The translations under genes and the position numbers were made by a program. 64,000 nucleotides of DNA from Paenibacillus plantarum (GTDB taxonomy: Bacteria; Bacillota; Bacilli; Paenibacillales; NBRC-103111): contig NZ_WHNY01000075.1 of NCBI RefSeq assembly GCF_013141695.1, positions 620,001 through 684,000 of the forward strand, in the 5' to 3' direction. Below the pieces are notes generated by a model. The model was not told the origin of the DNA. It searched no databases and saw only the letters and a program-made list of their open reading frames with translations. Positions 46,687 to 56,354 of the stretch are shown in pieces (the first letter of the stretch is position 1; every line of letters begins with the position of its first letter).

Positions 46687-47685
46687 ATGGTTGATGTTTT
46701 ATCGCAAAATGAGATCGATGCCTTGCTAGCTGCGTTGTCCTCTGGGGAAATGGATGCAGATGAACTTAAGAAGGAGGATACTCAGAAGAAGGTAAGGGCT
46801 TATGATTTTAAGAGAGCTGTACGCTTCTCTAAAGACCATATTCGTAGCTTAACTCGGATTCATGAAAATTTCGCGCGTTTTTTAACGACATATTTTTCAG
46901 CGCAGTTGCGTACTTTCGTGCAAATCAGTGTAGTTCAGGTTGAACAATTGCCCTATGATGAATTTATTCGTTCGATCCCGAAAATGACCATTTTGAACAT
47001 CTTTGAAGCAGAGCCTTTAGAGGGTCGAATGGTACTTGAGGTACATCCCAATGTTGCCTTTGCTATGTTGGATCGATTACTAGGCGGAGCAGGTACGACG
47101 CCTACCAAAATTAATGCATTAACCGAGATTGAAACAATCGTTATGGAGCGCATTTTCAGTCGAGCATTTGATAGCTTGCAAGAAGCATGGAAAACCGTTA
47201 TTGATATTCAACCTCGTTTAGAGGCACTAGAAACGAATCCGCAGTTTATGCAAATTGTTTCTCCCAATGAAACGATTGCATTAATATCGCTGAGCACCAA
47301 AATCGGGGACACAACAGGTATGATCAACTTATGTATTCCTCATGTTGTTATTGAACCTATCATGCCTCGGCTTTCTGTACATCACTGGTTTGTTTCCCAG
47401 AAGAAAACGAGAGCTCCTGAAGAAGTGGAAGCACTTCAATCACGCTTGGAGAAAACCAAGCTACCTCTCATTGCAGAATTGGGATCGTCTGAAATTTCTA
47501 TCCAAGATTTCTTAGGTTTAACAATAGGCGATGTAATCCCTCTGCATAAATCCGTCGAAGATTCGCTTCAAGTCAAAGTGGGCGAGAAGCTGAAATATCT
47601 CGGAAGCCCTGGTACCGTAAAAGGGAAGATGGCTGTACAAATTACAGAAATCGTGAATGAAGGAGAAGAAGAATATGATGAATAA
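46687..47685 (+). CDS. fliM: Flagellar motor switch protein FliM
   Basis: 332 aa. N-terminal CheY-P binding motif LSQNEIDALLAAL (residues 5-17), middle CheC-like domain with RSIPKMTILNIFE, and C-terminal SpoA domain (IGDVIPLHKSVEDSLQVKVG). ATG 46687 is set by AAAGGAGGTGA. Stop overlaps fliY by 11 bases. Confidence 0.97.
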   Translation: MVDVLSQNEIDALLAALSSGEMDADELKKEDTQKKVRAYDFKRAVRFSKDHIRSLTRIHENFARFLTTYFSAQLRTFVQISVVQVEQLPYDEFIRSIPKMTILNIFEAEPLEGRMVLEVHPNVAFAMLDRLLGGAGTTPTKINALTEIETIVMERIFSRAFDSLQEAWKTVIDIQPRLEALETNPQFMQIVSPNETIALISLSTKIGDTTGMINLCIPHVVIEPIMPRLSVHHWFVSQKKTRAPEEVEALQSRLEKTKLPLIAELGSSEISIQDFLGLTIGDVIPLHKSVEDSLQVKVGEKLKYLGSPGTVKGKMAVQITEIVNEGEEEYDE

Positions 47686-48946
47686 CAGAGATTATTTGTC
47701 GCAGGAAGAGATCGACGCTTTATTGAGACAATCATCTGAAGAAAGTTCTGTCTCTTCATTTCATGGGCCTCCGCAAGTAGAAGATTTTTTATCCCCGCTC
47801 GAGCAGGATGCACTTGGGGAAATTGGTAACATTACGTTCGGCAGCGCGGCGACAGCGTTATCGACGTTACTGGGCAAAAAAGTAGATATTACGACACCTA
47901 AGGTGTCTGTCATCGGTAAAGATGAATTGGAAGAACAGTTTCCAAGACCTCATGTAGCCGTACATGTGAACTATGTTGATGGTTTCCATGGAATTAACTT
48001 ACTTGTTATTCAAACCAAAGATGCTCAAGTTATCGCCGATCTAATGATGGGTGGAGATGGCACCGGCGGTGATGAAAATCTAAGCGAAATTCATATCAGC
48101 GCGGTACAGGAAGCCATGAATCAGATGATGGGTTCATCAGCTACCTCCATGTCTACCATATTTAATCGATTTGTCAATATCTCTCCACCAGGAATCGACA
48201 TATTAAATTTGTCGAAAGGAGAAGGAAAACTGCCTGACGAGGACGTATTTATAAAGATATCGTTCCGACTTGCCATTGGCGATCTTATTGATTCCAATAT
48301 TATGCAGTTATTGCCTGTTCCTTTCGCCAAAGAAATGGTATCGATCTTAATGGGTGGTGGTGATACTGATTCAGCAATGGAAGCTGCACCGGCGGCGCAA
48401 GCACCACCAGTAGTAGCTCCACCTGTACAAGAAGCTCCTAAATCGCAACCAGCACCAGCGTATGAGCAACCTGTATACCAACAACCGATGTATGAGCAGC
48501 CGATGTATCAGCAACCTCCTATGGGTCAGCCGATGTATCCGCCACAACAACCGATGTATCCACCGCAGCAGCCAATGTATCAACAACAACCTCCAGCTGC
48601 CTATGGTGGTATGCCGAATCGTAATGTGAATGTTCAACCTGTTCAGTTTGGTAATTTACAATCAGGCTCTTACGCGCAAGCGGATGATACAAACCTGAAT
48701 TTACTTCTCGATATACCACTTAAGGTAACCGTAGAGTTGGGCAGAACGAATAAGGTGATTAAAGACATCTTAGAACTGTCTCAAGGGTCTATCATTGAAT
48801 TGGACAAGCTTGCTGGTGAACCAGTAGACATTTTGGTCAATAATAAGTTGATTGCTAAAGGTGAAGTTGTAGTTATCGATGAGAATTTTGGGGTTCGTGT
48901 AACTGACATTGTTAATCAATGGGAACGAATTCAAAAATTACAATAA
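47675..48946 (+). CDS. fliY: Flagellar motor switch phosphatase FliY
   Basis: 423 aa. N-terminal CheY-P binding peptide DYLSQEEIDALLRQS, a CheC-type phosphatase domain with two E-x2-N sites (LGEIGNITFG and VQEAMNQMMG), then a Pro/Gln/Met/Tyr-rich linker (about 240-315) with repeated QPMY units, and a C-terminal FliN/SpoA domain (DIPLKVTVELGRTNKVIKDIL). FliY removes phosphate from CheY-P at the switch. Start is ATG 47675, nine bases after AAGGAG; the adjacent ATG 47678 is equally possible. Confidence 0.95.
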   Translation: MMNNRDYLSQEEIDALLRQSSEESSVSSFHGPPQVEDFLSPLEQDALGEIGNITFGSAATALSTLLGKKVDITTPKVSVIGKDELEEQFPRPHVAVHVNYVDGFHGINLLVIQTKDAQVIADLMMGGDGTGGDENLSEIHISAVQEAMNQMMGSSATSMSTIFNRFVNISPPGIDILNLSKGEGKLPDEDVFIKISFRLAIGDLIDSNIMQLLPVPFAKEMVSILMGGGDTDSAMEAAPAAQAPPVVAPPVQEAPKSQPAPAYEQPVYQQPMYEQPMYQQPPMGQPMYPPQQPMYPPQQPMYQQQPPAAYGGMPNRNVNVQPVQFGNLQSGSYAQADDTNLNLLLDIPLKVTVELGRTNKVIKDILELSQGSIIELDKLAGEPVDILVNNKLIAKGEVVVIDENFGVRVTDIVNQWERIQKLQ

Positions 48947-48970
48947 TTTAATTTTAGGGGGATATTTTCA

Positions 48971-49333
48971 ATGGCTAACCGTATTCTAATTGTGGATGAT
49001 GCAGCTTTTATGAGAATGATGATTCGTGATATTTTATCTAAAAATGGGTATGAAGTATGTGGCGAGGCGAATGATGGTGCACAAGCTATCGAAAAATATA
49101 AAGAGTTGAAACCAGATCTAATTACGATGGATATCACGATGCCTGAAATGGATGGTATTCAAGCTTTAAAAGAAATCAAGAAAATTGAACCAAATGCGAA
49201 AGTAATTATGTGTTCTGCGATGGGTCAACAAGCCATGGTTATTGATGCCATTCAAGCTGGTGCGAAAGATTTCATTGTTAAACCATTCCAAGCTGACCGC
49301 GTAATCGAAGCAATCAAAAAGACTCTAGGTTAA
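48971..49333 (+). CDS. cheY: Chemotaxis response regulator CheY
   Basis: 120 aa single receiver domain. Asp9 and Asp10, phosphoacceptor Asp54 (ITMDITMPEMDG) and the conserved Lys in FIVKPF are all present. Phosphorylated by CheA, binds FliM and FliY. GGGGGATATT lies before the ATG. Confidence 0.98.
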   Translation: MANRILIVDDAAFMRMMIRDILSKNGYEVCGEANDGAQAIEKYKELKPDLITMDITMPEMDGIQALKEIKKIEPNAKVIMCSAMGQQAMVIDAIQAGAKDFIVKPFQADRVIEAIKKTLG

Positions 49334-49343
49334 ACCGTCCGGA

Positions 49344-49369
49344 TTCGGTTGAGTCTTACATAAACCGAA
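49344..49369 (+). other. Hairpin between cheY and fliO
   Basis: TTCGGTT (49344-49350) / AACCGAA (49363-49369), perfect 7-base stem with a 12-base loop, no T run. It occupies most of the 48-base gap after cheY. Confidence 0.55.
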
Positions 49370-49381
49370 AGGGTTGTTCTT

Positions 49382-50014
49382 ATGAAAAGACTTCAATCGA
49401 ATAAAGCATACTTAACGTTTCTCAGTATTATGGCTATGTTCTACACAAGTACAGTCGTACATGCGGAAACTGAACCGAATAAAGTTGATCCAATTACTGA
49501 CTACCCAGGTTCATTGGGTTCAGGGGACTCACTTTTGATGGTAGTTAAGGTGATATTAGTTCTTGCCTTTATAATTATTCTTTTTTATGTACTGATGAGA
49601 TATGTGGCAAAGAAAAATAAAGGTACAATGTTTGGGAACTCGATACGTTCTTTAGGTGGAGTTCCCCTTGGCCAAAACAAATCCATTCAAATTGTGGAGA
49701 TCGGTCATTCCCTCTTCGTTGTTGGCGTCGGTGAGAACATTCAGTTATTGGATAAAATCATTGACGCTGATGAAGTGGCTTATATCTCAGAGCTCTTACA
49801 ATCCTCACAGGATGATCGAATGGGTTTTGGCACTATAAGCAAGTGGATTAACAAGATACCACGAAAGAAGAACGATATAGAAGAGGAAGTAGAGATTACT
49901 TCTTCGTTTCAACAAGTATTTCATGATAAATTAAAGCGTGTAACAGATCGAAATAAGCATGTAGAAGAATGGTTGTCTGATCAAAAACAAACAGATCGGT
50001 TGAATGAAGAATGA
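49382..50014 (+). CDS. fliO: Flagellar biosynthesis protein FliO (FliZ)
   Basis: 210 aa. Cleavable-looking signal peptide (to about VHAE at 26-29), a transmembrane helix at about 50-72, then the FliO domain (LGGVPLGQNKSIQIVEIGHSLFVVGVG, split over 95-121). Helps assemble the FliP ring. Overlaps fliP by four bases. Confidence 0.93.
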   Translation: MKRLQSNKAYLTFLSIMAMFYTSTVVHAETEPNKVDPITDYPGSLGSGDSLLMVVKVILVLAFIIILFYVLMRYVAKKNKGTMFGNSIRSLGGVPLGQNKSIQIVEIGHSLFVVGVGENIQLLDKIIDADEVAYISELLQSSQDDRMGFGTISKWINKIPRKKNDIEEEVEITSSFQQVFHDKLKRVTDRNKHVEEWLSDQKQTDRLNEE

Positions 50015-50784
50015 AAAGAAATAAATTAATCGGCTTAGTACTGCTCACTGTGATATCCATGTTCTTACTGTCGTTAACTGCTTCTGCTGCCGAAACTGAT
50101 CTTACGAATCCGATTCCCGGATTAAACGTTAATATTGGGACAAGTACGGCAACGGGAGGTTCTTCGAATACGGTAACGCTCCTTTTGTTGCTAACGGTAT
50201 TAAGTCTAGCTCCTTCAATTCTTATTTTAATGACGAGTTTTACACGCATTGTTATTGTATTGGGTTTTGTTCGAACGTCATTAGGAACTCAACAAATGCC
50301 ACCTAATCAGGTTTTAATCGGACTCGCTCTGTTTTTAACCTTTTTTATTATGTCTCCAACTTTAGGGGAAGTTAATCAAACAGCACTTCAACCTTACTTA
50401 AAAGGTGAAATCAATCAAACGCAGGCTTTTCAGTCGGCATCACTGCCCATGAAGAAGTTTATGTTTAAACATACGCGCCAGAAAGATTTGAAGCTGTTTC
50501 TCGACTATTCCAAAGCTAAGGCGCCGACTGGTGTTGAAGACATACCTCTCACTTCATTAGTACCTGCCTATGCCATCAGTGAATTAAAATCTGCATTCCA
50601 AATGGGATTCATGATATTTATTCCATTTTTGGTGATAGATATGGTTGTATCCAGTACATTAATGGCGATGGGGATGATGATGCTCCCGCCCGTGATGATT
50701 TCACTTCCATTCAAAATCCTTCTTTTTATTCTTGTAGATGGTTGGTATCTTGTGGTGAGATCGTTACTCTTAAGCTACGGTTAA
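50011..50784 (+). CDS. fliP: Flagellar export gate protein FliP
   Basis: 257 aa. Signal peptide (about 1-25), then four hydrophobic spans. Motifs: LAPSILILMTSFTRIVIVLGFVR and LGTQQMPPNQVLIGLALFLTFF (about 70-115) and FLVIDMVVSSTLMAMGMMMLPP near 205-226. FliP with FliQ and FliR forms the export pore. Confidence 0.97.
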   Translation: MKRNKLIGLVLLTVISMFLLSLTASAAETDLTNPIPGLNVNIGTSTATGGSSNTVTLLLLLTVLSLAPSILILMTSFTRIVIVLGFVRTSLGTQQMPPNQVLIGLALFLTFFIMSPTLGEVNQTALQPYLKGEINQTQAFQSASLPMKKFMFKHTRQKDLKLFLDYSKAKAPTGVEDIPLTSLVPAYAISELKSAFQMGFMIFIPFLVIDMVVSSTLMAMGMMMLPPVMISLPFKILLFILVDGWYLVVRSLLLSYG

Positions 50785-50810
50785 AGACCAAGATATCGGA
50801 GGTAATCTAG

Positions 50811-51080
50811 ATGGGTTCGGAGTTTGTAATACGAATTGCTGGTGAGGCTGTATATACCGTTCTTAAGGCTAGTGCGCCAATGCTGCTTATTGGATTAATC
50901 GTTGGTTTGGCCATCAGTATTTTTCAAGCCACGACACAGATTCAAGAGCAGACACTTGCGTTTGTTCCGAAAATTGTTGCTGTATTGCTTTCCATCCTTA
51001 TTTTCGGATCATGGATTATGAATACATTAGTTGATTTTACCTTTAATCTACTCAACAATCTTTACAAATTCGTTGGTTAG
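50811..51080 (+). CDS. fliQ: Flagellar export gate protein FliQ
   Basis: 89 aa with two transmembrane helices separated by a short loop; GLIVGLAISIFQATTQIQEQTL is the signature. TCGGAGGTAATC precedes the ATG. Confidence 0.97.
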   Translation: MGSEFVIRIAGEAVYTVLKASAPMLLIGLIVGLAISIFQATTQIQEQTLAFVPKIVAVLLSILIFGSWIMNTLVDFTFNLLNNLYKFVG

Positions 51081-51083
51081 GTT

Positions 51084-51893
51084 GTGAGTGAAATGCCAAC
51101 AATTATTCAAGCGATCCCTATTTTTCTGCTTATTTTTTGTCGAATTACATCATTTTTTGTCGTGGTTCCAATTCTATCTTCCAGAAATATTCCAATGATG
51201 TTTAAAGTGGGACTCACCGTATTTATATCATTGATTATTTTCGCGACATTGGGGATGGAGAAGTCCATGCCAATTGATGGTGTATATGTACTGTTGATTA
51301 TTCGTGAGATGCTGATAGGTATCATATTAGGTTTTCTTGCCTATCTGTTTTTCACCGTAGTCCAAACGGCTGGTTCATTTATGGATATGCAAATTGGTTT
51401 CAGTATGGCGAGCGTTATTGATCCTTTATCAGGTGCTTCAACACCGATGCTCGGTAATTTAAAATATATGATTGCTGTCCTATTGTTTCTATCGTTTGAC
51501 GGTCATCATTACTTGATTAGAGCGATCATTGACAGTTATAAATGGGTACCAATTGATAACGCACTATTTAGTCGCATTTACGAAGGGCAAATATCAGATT
51601 TCTTATTTAAATCGCTCTCCAAAATGTTTTACCTGTCATTCCAACTCGCTGCTCCCATAGTAGCAGCATTATTTCTAACTGATTTAGGTCTAGGACTTCT
51701 GACAAGGGTTGCACCGCAATTCAATATTTTTGTAATCGGCGCACCTCTTAAAATGATTCTAGGATTTTTCCTGCTTGTTATTATATTCCCAGGTTTAATT
51801 TCACAATTCCAGCAATTGTTCGGAACTATGTTTGACTATATGGAGCAAATGTTACATATTATGGGCGGTTCGCCGCAGACAACACCTAAGTAG
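51084..51893 (+). CDS. fliR: Flagellar export gate protein FliR
   Basis: 269 aa with six or seven hydrophobic segments; GFLAYLFFTVVQTAGSFMDMQIGF (about 79-102) and ADLGLG-type FLTDLGLGLLTRVAPQFNIF are typical. The start may be GTG 51084 or ATG 51093: the only site, TTAGG at the end of fliQ, is close to the first and about 11 bases from the second. Confidence 0.95.
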   Translation: MSEMPTIIQAIPIFLLIFCRITSFFVVVPILSSRNIPMMFKVGLTVFISLIIFATLGMEKSMPIDGVYVLLIIREMLIGIILGFLAYLFFTVVQTAGSFMDMQIGFSMASVIDPLSGASTPMLGNLKYMIAVLLFLSFDGHHYLIRAIIDSYKWVPIDNALFSRIYEGQISDFLFKSLSKMFYLSFQLAAPIVAALFLTDLGLGLLTRVAPQFNIFVIGAPLKMILGFFLLVIIFPGLISQFQQLFGTMFDYMEQMLHIMGGSPQTTPK

Positions 51894-51903
51894 GAGGAGT
51901 ACC

Positions 51904-52998
51904 GTGTCCCAACAACTTCGTTTACAGCTTGATTTACAATGGTTTGCTGGGGAAAAAACGGAGCCTGCTACTGCCAAGAAAAGACAGGAGGCCAGAAAAA
52001 AGGGTCAAGTTGCAAAAAGTATGGACTTGCCCGCGGCTTCCATTTTACTTTTTTCATTCGTGGCTTTTCTAATGTTTGGTTCTTTTATGAAAGGAAGGAT
52101 TATTCATATCTTTCGGGATGTATATGAGAATCAATTAGGCATGGATGTGACCGTAGGTAACGTACAAGTGTTATTCACGGAGTTAACGGTACAAGGCTTG
52201 ATCATATTGGCTCCAATCTTTATATTGGTAGTTTTGATCGCTTTTATAGCGAACTACGCACAGGTTGGTTTTATGTTTATCGGTGAGCCCTTAATGATGA
52301 AGTTTGATAAGATAAATCCAATTAGTGGGTTTAAACGAATTTTTTCGATGCGAACAGTAGTAGACTTCCTAAAGTCGACTTTGAAAATGTTGATCATTGG
52401 TTATGCGGTTTATACCACTTTGATGGGGCAAAAAGCCAGGTTGTTAGGGTTAGGCCACACACCTTTGGAGAGTACATTTTCATTTATTGCTTCGGTTACG
52501 CTAATCTTGGGAATAAAAATCGGTGCTATTTTGATCGTACTAGCTATTTTTGATTTTATTTATCAGAAATATGAACATGAGAAAAGTCTCAAAATGTCCA
52601 AACAGGATATTAAGGATGAGTATAAGAAAAGTGAAGGCGATCCTCTCATCAAAGGGAAGATCCGTGCCAAACAACGTCAAATGGCCATGCAACGCATGAT
52701 GCAGGAAGTTCCTAAGGCCGATGTTATCATTACCAACCCTACTCACTTCGCAGTTGCCTTGAAATATGATGCCAAAAATATGCAGGCTCCTACAGTAATT
52801 GCAAAAGGGGCAGATTATGTTGCATTAAAAATTAAAGAAGTCGCCAAACAGAATGGCGTCATGACAATGGAAAATAAGCCGCTTGCTCGAGCGATTTTTG
52901 CACAGGTGGAAATTGGTGATGCCATTCCAGCAGATCTATTCCAAGCTGTGGCAGAAGTACTAGCGTATGTATATAAGATGAAGGGTAAGACGAATTAA
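51904..52998 (+). CDS. flhB: Flagellar export switch protein FlhB
   Basis: 364 aa. Four transmembrane helices (about 35-215) and a cytoplasmic domain with the self-cleaving site Asn278-Pro279-Thr280-His281 in TNPTHFAVALKYD. After cleavage it changes export from hook to filament proteins in response to FliK. Start is GTG 51904, five bases after TAGGAGGAG; the frame is open farther upstream inside fliR but that part is not FlhB-like. Confidence 0.97.
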   Translation: MSQQLRLQLDLQWFAGEKTEPATAKKRQEARKKGQVAKSMDLPAASILLFSFVAFLMFGSFMKGRIIHIFRDVYENQLGMDVTVGNVQVLFTELTVQGLIILAPIFILVVLIAFIANYAQVGFMFIGEPLMMKFDKINPISGFKRIFSMRTVVDFLKSTLKMLIIGYAVYTTLMGQKARLLGLGHTPLESTFSFIASVTLILGIKIGAILIVLAIFDFIYQKYEHEKSLKMSKQDIKDEYKKSEGDPLIKGKIRAKQRQMAMQRMMQEVPKADVIITNPTHFAVALKYDAKNMQAPTVIAKGADYVALKIKEVAKQNGVMTMENKPLARAIFAQVEIGDAIPADLFQAVAEVLAYVYKMKGKTN

Positions 52999-53019
52999 CG
53001 TAGAGGGAGGTGCAATCTG

Positions 53020-55053
53020 ATGAAAATCAAGGATTTATTAGTTTTAGTCGGTATTATTGGCATCGTGTTGATGATGATTGTACCTGTTCCGATCCCTTTG
53101 CTGGACTTTTTACTTATTATTAATATTTCCATAGCATTAATGATTATCTTGGTTGCTATGAATACACAAGAAGCGCTTCAGTTCTCGATTTTCCCTTCTT
53201 TGCTATTGATTACAACACTCTTTCGATTAGCATTAAACGTGTCAACAACACGTAATATTTTGGCGCATGCTGAAGCAGGCGACGTGGTCAGAACTTTTGG
53301 TTCATTTGTTGCGCAGGGTAATATCGTCGTGGGATTCGTTGTGTTTCTCATCCTTGTCTTAGTGCAATTTATCGTTATTACCAAAGGTTCTGAGCGCGTG
53401 GCCGAGGTAGCGGCAAGGTTTACCTTAGACGCAATGCCCGGCAAGCAAATGAGTATTGATGCCGATTTGAATGCTGGTTTAATCAATGAGGTTCAAGCAA
53501 GAGAAAGACGGCAAAAGATTGAACGTGAGGCAGATTTCTATGGAGCCATGGATGGTGCCAGTAAATTTGTCAAAGGTGATGCGATTGCCGGGATTATTAT
53601 CCTTGTTATCAATTTAATTGGTGGATTTATCATTGGGATGACCATGAAGGGGATGGATTTTCAAGAGGCGCTGCAAACGTTCTCGATCCTTACAATTGGT
53701 GACGGATTGGTCAGCCAAATCCCTGCATTATTAATTTCAACTGCAGCAGGTATCATTGTTACTCGCGCATCATCTGAGGGTAATTTAGGTCATGATATTA
53801 CAAAACAATTAACGGCTCAACCTAAATTGTTGTATATTGTTGCTGGTACTTTAGTTGTTCTAGGTACCTTCACTCCGATCCATTGGTTTACGACGTTTCC
53901 GATAGCTGGCCTATTGGTGTATGCCGCATTTAAAATGCAAAAGAATTTGGATCGTGAAGCGATTAAAGAAGAGCAATTGGTTGAAGAGCAGCAGATTGAG
54001 GAAGTTCGAAGTCCAGAAAGTGTTATTTCCTTACTACAAGTTGATCCGATCGAGTTTGAGTTTGGTTATGGACTAATCCCTCTTGCAGATACACAGCAGG
54101 GCGGTGACTTATTAGATCGGATTATTCTCATACGTCGTCAATGTGCATTGGAGCTTGGAGTCGTAGTTCCTGTTATTCGAATTCGCGATAATATCCAATT
54201 AAGACCCAATGAGTATATCATCAAAATTAAAGGCAATACAGTTGCACGTGGCGAACTACTTTTAAATCACTATCTGGCCATGAGTCCAGGTTTCGATGAT
54301 GATTCGATATCAGGTATTGAAACGACAGAACCAGCATTCGGTTTACCAGCAATTTGGATTGATGAAGTAAACAAAGAACGAGCAGAACTATCTGGTTACA
54401 CAGTCGTAGATCCACCGTCTGTTGTGGCCACGCATTTAACTGAAATTATTAAGAAACATATTCATGAGCTACTGGGTCGTCAGGAAACGAAGGCGCTTAT
54501 CGAAAATGTAAGAGAGTCATATCCTGCGCTTGTTGATGATCTAATCCCTTCCGTACTAGCTGTTGGAGATATTCAGAAAGTTCTATCCAAACTTCTACGT
54601 GAGAAAATATCTGTTCGTGACTTGGTCACAATCTTAGAAACACTTGCGGATTATGGTACGTACACGAAAGATCCTGAGATTTTAACTGAATATGTGAGGC
54701 AGTCACTATCAAGACAAATCACTCAGCAGTTTACTTCACATGGAGATTCACTCAAAGTTATTACGGTAGGCCCTTCGGTGGAGAAGAAAATTGCAGATTC
54801 CGTGCAACAATCAGATCAAGGTAGCTATTTGGCGTTAGATCCTTCATCATCACAAATTATTTTTCATCGTGTAACGGAGCAAGTTACGAAATTAATCCAA
54901 TCTGGGCAGCAACCAGTCATTTTAACTTCACCAACAATTCGGATGTATGTTAGACAGCTTTTAGAACGAACACTGCAAGATATACCCGTACTTTCGTATA
55001 GCGAATTAGAGCCTAGCGTTGAAATCCAAAGCATGGGGGTAGTCAATTTATGA
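53020..55053 (+). CDS. flhA: Flagellar export protein FlhA
   Basis: 677 aa. Eight transmembrane helices in the first 310 residues with the FHIPEP-type loop ([25 protein letters not shown], here [14 protein letters not shown]), then a cytoplasmic platform domain that binds chaperone-cargo complexes. AGGGAGGTGC precedes the ATG. Overlaps flhF by four bases. Confidence 0.98.
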   Translation: [677 protein letters not shown]

Positions 55054-56354
55054 GAGTAAAAAGATATGTTGTTGATTCCATGCCAGATGCTTTGCAAAAA
55101 ATTCGGACGGATCTTGGCAAGGATGCGGTGATTCTGAATACGAAAGAAATTCGGACTGGCGGTTTTCTTGGTATGTTTGGAAAGAAGAAAATAGAAGTCA
55201 TTGCCGCAATTGACGCTGCTAATGCGAAACCTGCGCCTGCTCCCCAACGAGTAGCGCCTCAAATCCCACCGCAGCCTAAGGTGAATAGTCAAGTAGCTCC
55301 ACTTAAAACTAGTTTTCAATCAGATTTTCCAGATGTACCTGATGTAATAGCACCTGTGGCAATGAAGAGCGAGCCAGTAGCAGTAAGTGCCATTCCTCAA
55401 CCAGAGAGAGTTGTGAATCCTGCAGCCCATCAAGCCTATTCACCTTCTTCTGTTCAATCAGTAGCGAGAGCGTCGGTAAAAGATGACCAAGTAATGGATG
55501 AACTCAAACAAATGAAAGAAATGATGAAGAAGCTTACACAAGTGAACGACGGGGATAAGCTTCCTGAAGCGTTACAAACGCTTGAGCAAAGACTCTATGA
55601 TCAAGAAGTGAACCCAACACTTGTACGACAGATTATGGATGAAGTTATGGCGGATTTTCAACTTGCGGATGAACCTGTTACAGAAGAAACAGCTCATCAG
55701 CTTGTTCGTTCGAAATTAGGTGAGATTCTACAAACGGATCATAGTAAGCATATATCTACACAAACTCGCGTTGTTCATTTTGTTGGACCTACTGGTGTTG
55801 GTAAAACAACCACGATTGCCAAGTTGGCCGCGGAGCAAGTATTGAAATACCATCGTAAAGTTGGGTTCATTACTTCAGACACTTATCGGATTGCTGCAAT
55901 TGAGCAGTTGAAAACATATGCAACCATTTTAAATGTGCCACTTGAAGTTGTATTTTCACCGCAGGATTTGACGAAAGCTTTTCAAAATCTAGCAGAATGC
56001 GACATCATTTTCATGGATACGGCAGGACGTAATTTCCGTAACGAAATGTATGTTTCAGAATTGAATTCTTTACTGAAGACACAAGGGAGTAGTGAAACGA
56101 TACTCGTACTAAGTTTAACGACCAAATATCGTGATCTACGAGCGATTACAAATAATTTTAGTAAATTCAAATTGGACAAAGTGCTCTTTACCAAAATGGA
56201 TGAAACGGATTCCTATGGCGCCATTTTGAATGTTGTTCATGAGTTTTCTCTCAAGCTTTCGTATGTGACAACTGGGCAAAGTGTACCCGATGATATTGCG
56301 GAAATGAACGAGTGGCAAATCATTGATTTGTTATTGGAGGAGCCTAGAACATGA
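55050..56354 (+). CDS. flhF: Flagellar SRP-like GTPase FlhF
   Basis: 434 aa, third member of the SRP GTPase family; governs where flagella are placed. N-terminal B domain (MRVKRYVVDSMPDALQKIRTDLGKDAVIL, residues 1-29), Pro/Ala-rich linker (about 60-140), NG domain with GPTGVGKTT (Lys252), DTAGRNFRN and TKMDETDSYG. Confidence 0.97.
   Translation: MRVKRYVVDSMPDALQKIRTDLGKDAVILNTKEIRTGGFLGMFGKKKIEVIAAIDAANAKPAPAPQRVAPQIPPQPKVNSQVAPLKTSFQSDFPDVPDVIAPVAMKSEPVAVSAIPQPERVVNPAAHQAYSPSSVQSVARASVKDDQVMDELKQMKEMMKKLTQVNDGDKLPEALQTLEQRLYDQEVNPTLVRQIMDEVMADFQLADEPVTEETAHQLVRSKLGEILQTDHSKHISTQTRVVHFVGPTGVGKTTTIAKLAAEQVLKYHRKVGFITSDTYRIAAIEQLKTYATILNVPLEVVFSPQDLTKAFQNLAECDIIFMDTAGRNFRNEMYVSELNSLLKTQGSSETILVLSLTTKYRDLRAITNNFSKFKLDKVLFTKMDETDSYGAILNVVHEFSLKLSYVTTGQSVPDDIAEMNEWQIIDLLLEEPRT

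Noticed and set aside
48371-48637. 88-aa minus-strand frame across fliY
   Set aside because: Product of the Pro/Gln repeat codons read in reverse; repetitive Ile/His/Arg/Leu content.
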